Origin: Rhynchonema sp. JSB1_4
Taxonomy: Eukaryota > Nematoda > Chromadorea > Monhysterida > Xyalidae
Direction of reading: 5' to 3'
Length of the DNA: 64,000 nt
Assembly (NCBI GenBank): GCA_030248065.1
Contig: JASAMV010008657.1
Location: 1 to 64,000, forward strand
Shown one piece after another: positions 58,263 through 64,000 of this stretch. The stretch's first letter is position 1; each line of letters opens with the position of its first letter. Both the position numbers and the translations under genes were made by a program. The notes under the pieces were generated by a model. It worked only from the letters and a program-made list of their open reading frames with translations. It was not told the DNA's origin and searched no databases.

Positions 58263-60124
58263 ACGGTTTGAGGCCATGCTTTAAAATATTGGCATGCCGG
58301 TTCAAATTTTGATCATGACATCTTTGTTGACGTTTATTGTTTTGTTCTGAAAGAGCACTAAAATGCAGAACCGTTTTACACGTTGCATAGAACATCAAGT
58401 ACACATACCATGTTTAGGTAAAGCATGTCCAAAACAAAAGTACTCTGACATCACTGCGACTTCGCGTAAAGTAGGAAAAAACAGAACGCTTATCACTTGA
58501 TGCTCAATTGGGGCAAGGTGTCAAGGGTGCAACAACAATCTTGAACCACAATTTTTCTTAAATGACGATTACGGTACCCAACAGAATTTTTGGTTGTGCA
58601 CTTTCATCGTCTTGTAACGCCGTATTGTTGATAAAACTAATGGCAGCCAAAATATCATTGAAACAAAACCTGTGGATGGCTTTTGTCGGTAACAGCGCGC
58701 CACCAGTTTTGAAGTGCCATACTGTTTTTCGTGATAGGGATGATTATGCAAACATCAACAAAATGCCGGTCTGCCGAAGTGAAAATGCAATAACAACCCG
58801 GTTTCATAATCAGCATGTTTTGTCTACGGTTCAGAATCTGAAGTCGCTTTGCGAGTCTGATTTTCACACAAAACATTGTCCGAGGTTTCAAACTTTGCGT
58901 GGAACACGTCAGTGGGTCCCGAAATCCCATTACAGTATGTGTACACCGGCAAAAAGCAGAAGACCTGACAACTAGTACGCTACATGCAAAATATTACACA
59001 TTCGACGTAATCAGAATGTTATTTCAACATACATACAGTATAAGTATTTCGAGATTTACTAGAGCATCTGTAGCACTAAAGTGCCGATCTCATATAAACT
59101 GACATGAGTAAGCGCAGGGACCAAAGGTGATCATGTGAATCAAATCAAAATTGTTGCACATGTAAATCTGGTTCATGATTCAGTGCTAAATCCGAGCAAA
59201 TGTGAATAACGGAAAATACACATGAGTGTTGAATGGCGCTTTTTCGATGACGAAGGGTTGAAAAAACAACTTTTGTCATAAATTTTCGGCACTTTTTGAA
59301 ACATGATTTATCGGCTGCCGACTGTCAGGTCGAGTGGTACAAAGTTGAGCAAATTTGTTAAAGCGCAAGTGAAGAGAAACTATTATAAACTGATACACGA
59401 ATAAAAATAATGAAAGATAAACGGAGCCTTGCAGCTTTCATTATACAAAATCAGCGCATTTCACTTTTGAGCAGCACACTCTTGTTCAATCTGGTTTTCA
59501 TTTTACTCTGCTCAACAAAATTTGGTCCAGTTTGTCTGGCTGCGTACTGAGCGCCTGCTGGCGGCTGAGCTTCTGAGCGTCGTGTCCATTTGGTATGGTA
59601 ATGGGACTAAGCAGCAAAATTCGATATGTTTTATTTCTTTTACTGACATTGGTATATTGTAGAACGTAATACTGGACAATCAAAGAATACCCAGCAAATG
59701 CAATCAGATTGGTAATGTTTTTCAACGCCGCATCAGCTTTATGGAAAGCACACATGTTTGGCAGCGAGCGTCATAACGACGTAAAAAAATTCGGAATAAT
59801 CTGCTCAGGGTCCGGGTAGCCCTAGCCGGGTCCACGGTGGTATAGAAAAAAAGGAGATTTTAGCACGCAAGGCACAATAAGATTGAAAGACAACAAGGCA
59901 AGGTACATTGTACCACTGCTGTTTAAAACCAACAAAAATTAATGGTGAATGAACCGACAAAGTGAGTTTATGAGTTCAACCATATTGTAACGGCTTTCAA
60001 AAATTCATATGTAGCGTGCTTAAATCAGCAGTGTGATACGATAAAAAGTAAAAAAATACAAACACTGGAGTAATATAGGCGAAAACTGAAATAATACCAA
60101 AATATGAATTCAAAAACAGCGGTG
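58263..60124. other. Spacer downstream of phytochelatin synthase
   Basis: Holds the 3' UTR of phytochelatin synthase. A plus-strand frame at 58562-58975 (137 codons, cysteine-bearing) has no recognisable domain. Nothing else supported. Confidence 0.4.
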
Positions 60125-62267
60125 TCACACTTTTTCATTCACCACCCTAACGACACAATCCGTGGAGTGACATCTGCTCACCAATATCACGTGCAGCTGC
60201 ACTCTCAACTGCTCAATCTCGTTTCTGGTCTCGACCGAGACACTCGACAAAATACCCTGCGTGATCAAGGCCAATGCTTGTCTGAGTCCAGTCTGCTTGC
60301 CGTTATACGGCCAGGCCAATATCAGCGCGACCAACGACGCAATGTGATGTTTGTCCAGTTCCAAACTGGCACTCAGCTCATTCAGTGTCGCATAGAGCGA
60401 TGTTTGCTGCATGTCGCAGAACATTGTCTTGCAGCATTCTTGCTCGATTAGGCTATTTTGAAAGAAAATACGTTGTTCGGTCGGAGAACCGGAGCTGTTC
60501 TTGTTGTTGCACTTGCATTTGCAGGTACTGTTGCAGACCTGGACCTTCGATTTTTCTACAGCCACAAAATTGATGCCGAAAATCCGTGCGCATTCGGACA
60601 CGGCGGCACGCACGATTTCGTCGGATTGCTGATCGGATAAATCGATATCGGAATCAATCAAAATAGATTGATCGTCGGAGTCCAGCCATTGTTTCCACTC
60701 CATCACTCGAACCCAGAGCGGATTGTCACATTGCATCAGCTCGAATGGCACGTGAAACATCACCTGCGGTTGTAGATCCGGTCGGATTCGCAACGACACG
60801 TAGCCTGAAAATTTGGGTATGGCCAGGATGAATGATCCTTCGCACATGATAAACACCAAAGCGTTGACCTCTGCTCCTGCCGGTGGTTGGGTCCAATGAT
60901 TTCATCGCTTCCCATATTGTGCTCACTGATGTCCAATGTGGCGGATATTTGAATCGTGCCACGTCCATAATCAATGCCATCTCACTCACACTGTCAAATG
61001 CGGCAATCGGACTGAAACGCGGAGTTCCGGATTTAAAAAAGAACTTGCAAGTAAAAATAAAGCAATGCTGAAGAAAATATCGAACCTGAAGTGTCCGGTG
61101 CCAGTCTGACCGAGCACTTTTCGATTGTAGGATATGACCAGCACAGAGTCATCGGATTGCACGGCACTGAGCACCACTGATTTGAATACATCGAAGCCGG
61201 AATCCTCTTAAAAACTGGGGTTCTAATTATTATTGTACATAAATATGATATACATAACGACATGCACAACACTTGAGAGACTACCAACCATCCTGTGTGT
61301 CCGAGTACACAGTGTTCACGTCCAATCTATTGCACGCAGCCAAACATGAGAATTGACGTAGTGTGGTACCGTTGCGTTTCACCTGAGAAAAAGCCGGACA
61401 CATTTGAAGATCAGGTAAGGCAATCCGTCGTTTTTGAAGATAGATGGAGATGGACCTCCTGCATAGCTCATTCATACCCACTTAATATGCACGGCTGCAC
61501 GCCCTTACTTGCCAATGGACATGATAACAAAAGGTGCGATCTTTCCTTTCGGCCATTAATCTCCTACAATTGGGGCCCGACCACTTTCAGGGCTGGGCTT
61601 AGCGTTAGTGTTAGGCTTGTTCTCACCCCAATCAACGCACCTTCCGTAAGCCTAAGCCTAAGCGTAAGCCTAACAATAAGTGTGGGCCACTCTATATATT
61701 TTCTGCTTCTTCTAAAAAGCGAAACTTTATGATTCGATAAAAAACAAATCCCAAACTCTGCGACCTCCTCCAGCGGTACACAGCATTCCAGCATTGATTC
61801 ATGATACCAACGCCAGGCGCCTTTCCAGATTCGACCTGGGTCGACCTCGAGTGCGTTTAGGACCATAACTGAATTTGGAATAAAAATGCTCAAATGTTCA
61901 GATTAAACTTCAGATTCGACAGGTAAAACTTATAAGCACAAGTTGTGTGCGAGTAGCTTTCAGTCTTACCCAGAGTGGACAGACCGCAATAGGCCGGTTC
62001 GTCCTGCGTTATGAACTGTGCAGCCAGACGAAAATAGATGTTGGCATTGCCTGTGTGTAGTTGAAACATTTATTGATTAGTTTTGCTGGCACTTTTAGTA
62101 AAAAAGGACAAGAGACAGAAGTATTATTTGAATTTATTTGAGAGCTGCTAACCCTGACTAAGCGCACGTTTGAAGAGCGTCTTTCCTCGCTCAGATTCGA
62201 ACGCCACGCAGGAATCAGGCAGCACACGACGATAAAATGTTTTGCTCGGCACAACAGTTGACGACAT
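60125..62267 (-). CDS. PCS: Phytochelatin synthase (glutathione gamma-glutamylcysteinyltransferase)
   Basis: Exons in coding order: 62153-62267, 61970-62050, 61765-61868, 61289-61382, 61086-61206, 60869-61011, 60125-60804 (stop): 445 residues. The enzyme joins gamma-glutamylcysteine units from glutathione into phytochelatins that chelate cadmium and other metals. The papain-like N-terminal domain is complete: [28 protein letters not shown] with catalytic Cys60, [30 protein letters not shown] with His170, [15 protein letters not shown] with Asp188. The His-to-Asp spacing of 18 equals that of plant enzymes. The donor of exon 3 (GAG/GTCGCA) is weak on sequence but is the only phase-0 choice and gives the family's exact spacing. 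The single-exon C-terminal half is variable, as in the family, and carries cysteine clusters ([20 protein letters not shown]) that may sense metals. Intron 3 has telomere-like repeats. Confidence 0.96.
61597..61680. repeat. Degenerate TTAGGC telomere-like tracts in inverted arrangement
   Basis: Plus strand shows GCTTAGCGTTAGTGTTAGGC at 61597-61617 and TAAGCCTAAGCCTAAGCG at 61647-61664, followed by TAAGCCTAAC. These are imperfect TTAGGC units facing each other across about 30 bases, in phytochelatin synthase intron 3. Confidence 0.6.
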
Positions 62268-64000
62268 GTTGATAATAATTGTAACCAAAGCCAACGCGTT
62301 GGATGGCAGCAGTAAATAACACTGAACTCGCAAACTGAATACAAAACAAATAGATTATTTTCGTTTCGCGCGTTGTTTCAAAGAGAGACTCCGAGAGCGC
62401 ACGTGCTGCAGATGGACACAGCGCTTTTGTGTGAGGGTGAGTGAGAGACCGCGGTACCACCGCCACCACGACCTCTCCAAAAAGCAAAAAGCCACGTCTG
62501 TCCTTGTGTCTTCAGCTTCAGGATGACTCATCAAAGTGAATGTGTTGGAACAGTGTTATGCCACTGCAAAATAGCGGGAGTAACATTTTATACTAGTACG
62601 TTATCGTACATAATGGCATATTGTAAACGGTTATATTGTAAACATGAGTATGATGTCACTATCACAGACAAACACACAGGCAATGTAGTGATATTGGGTT
62701 GCTCGCGAAAGGTGCACACTACTGTCACATGTCACATAAACACAATACAAGCAAGACACTGATAGTGTTTGTCCATTTATACTGTATTATACTGACAACG
62801 AGCCACGAATGTGTGTGAGAAGACAAAGACTAATGGAGTTTATCAGCGGCGCATCTGAGAATGGGCAAATTGGGCAACGCTATTGGCCGCAATTTGCCTT
62901 AGGCAGTTTTTGAGTATCTACGTACATAAGTACAAATGAACAAGGGAAAGGACACCCGAAATCTTTAGAATTTTAGCATCTTTAGTTTAGTGCACCTCCA
63001 AAGTCCAAAAATCGCGCGGTTCGCGCGTAATAATGCTCCAATTCGGAAATGAAATTGATTGGCCACGCGTGCAAGACGTACATACCTTGCCAAAGTTTCG
63101 CTCTCGTGGTAACCCGTGCCTTGCTTATGCTTCGGAAGATGATAATGTTGTTTTGACTGATGTTTCACACATTCGTTCAAAATGGTCCACATTTATGAGA
63201 GAAAAGAGTTACTGCATAAACTACTACTAGACACACCCACGCCCACAATTTGGTCAAAGTGACCACTGAAAGGGGCACCATTTGTGACTGAAGAAGGAAA
63301 AAGGACGCCTACTGCAGGTAGTCCACAGGATTTGTACTTACGGCACTTCAGAACTTCAAAGAACGTGCGCTTTGTGTCCGTTAAAAGAACGTCCGACACC
63401 TGATTATGGTGTTCCGGTTGAAAAAGCGCATAAAAGTAGCAGCATACCGCGCTTGAAAATGAACATTAGGAATATTTGCCCAAGTCTCTGAGTATTACAA
63501 TGTTCAGATAGCCGCCACAAACTAAATCAGATATGAAACGACCAATAATGCCAATCAGTGGCGGATCCAGCTTTTGACTAGGGAAGGGCCAAATCCAAAA
63601 AGTAATTTATGTATGGTGCTTGTTCCATTTTTGAAAGGCCATTTTCATGCAGTGCTTGTTCAGAATTTCGCGCTTTTTACAGCAAATGTTATTATGTACG
63701 TGACAATGCGCGCCGAAGCGCGCGAAATCTTGGCACCTTTACGCGCCCGAAAACTAAATTTTATCGCGAAAAATTGTGTCTGACGAGCGAAGCGCTCGAT
63801 TTTGGGACATTTGAATTGTATCAGAGTGAAAATCCTGCGAGTTATGGTCCGTTCTCCTTCTTCCTCCCAAAACGGTGACCCCCTTCAGGGGCCAAAAGGC
63901 CCAAAGGGGGCATGCATGGCCCCTGTGGCCCTGTGGATCCGCCTTGATACATACCAATATGTACACATATGTAGAGCCACATGTGTGTCCCAGGCCACCC
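62268..64000. other. Phytochelatin synthase promoter side and right edge
   Basis: No exon recognised. The phytochelatin synthase promoter should lie in the first several hundred bases. A CAGTGGCGGATCC-type element occupies about 63556-63940. Confidence 0.5.
63556..63940. mobile_element. CAGTGGCGGATCC-type element, right edge
   Basis: Opens CAGTGGCGGATCCAGC and ends near GTGGATCCGCC. Shares the CCAAATCCAAAAAGT, TATCAGAGTGAAAATC and GGCCCCTGTGGCCC segments with the copy at 28385, but is longer (about 385 bases). No clear flanking duplication. Confidence 0.65.

Overview
This window is animal nuclear DNA. The genes have many short introns with GT-AG borders, usually with a TTTCAG-like 3' splice site. 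Parasite-sized coding content is set among many small inverted-repeat transposons. My best guess is a nematode (about 65%). The reasons are a TPM/MOLO-1-like membrane protein, a long LET-23-like EGF receptor, an animal phytochelatin synthase and a degenerate TTAGGC (nematode telomere-type) tract. A flatworm remains possible because SAXO and phytochelatin synthase genes also occur there. I rebuilt the splice models by eye; exon phases close without remainder in all the main models.

Layout, left to right. At 213-267 (-) lies a possible signal-peptide exon of a gene that leaves the window. A serine carboxypeptidase (cathepsin A type, 2231-4211, +) lacks its N-terminal exons here. Two tandem SAXO/MAP6-type microtubule-stabiliser genes follow (5863-10453 and 11073-14192, both -); they are built from dozens of Mn modules, mostly one 99-bp exon each. 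Next come a secreted sushi plus C-type-lectin protein (15333-19046, -), a TPM/MOLO1-like membrane protein (about 23340-25488, +), and a UBE2R/Cdc34 ubiquitin-conjugating enzyme (27749-30092, -). The last is head-to-head with TMEM107, a ciliary transition-zone protein (31237-36617, +). TAF12 of TFIID (37677-41541, +) runs tail-to-tail into a complete 31-exon EGF receptor (42082-53883, -). A possible small secreted peptide (58080-58262, -) and a complete phytochelatin synthase (60125-62267, -) close the window.

Functionally there is no operon. SAXO genes and TMEM107 share a ciliary theme; EGFR, TAF12 and UBE2R are housekeeping or signalling genes; phytochelatin synthase serves metal detoxification. 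Introns and spacers hold the mobile DNA: hAT-like elements with 8-bp target duplications, a Harbinger-like element with TAA duplications, foldback elements with 10-14-bp direct repeats, and nested insertions.

Most noteworthy are: (1) EGFR coding exon 2, a 57-bp phase 1-1 exon, lies inside a TAA-flanked inverted-repeat element and may be an exonised transposon piece; (2) the SAXO genes show layered exon amplification (99 bp, about 530 bp, about 1,050 bp) with chimeric exons; (3) TMEM107 intron 1 is a stack of nested palindromic elements.
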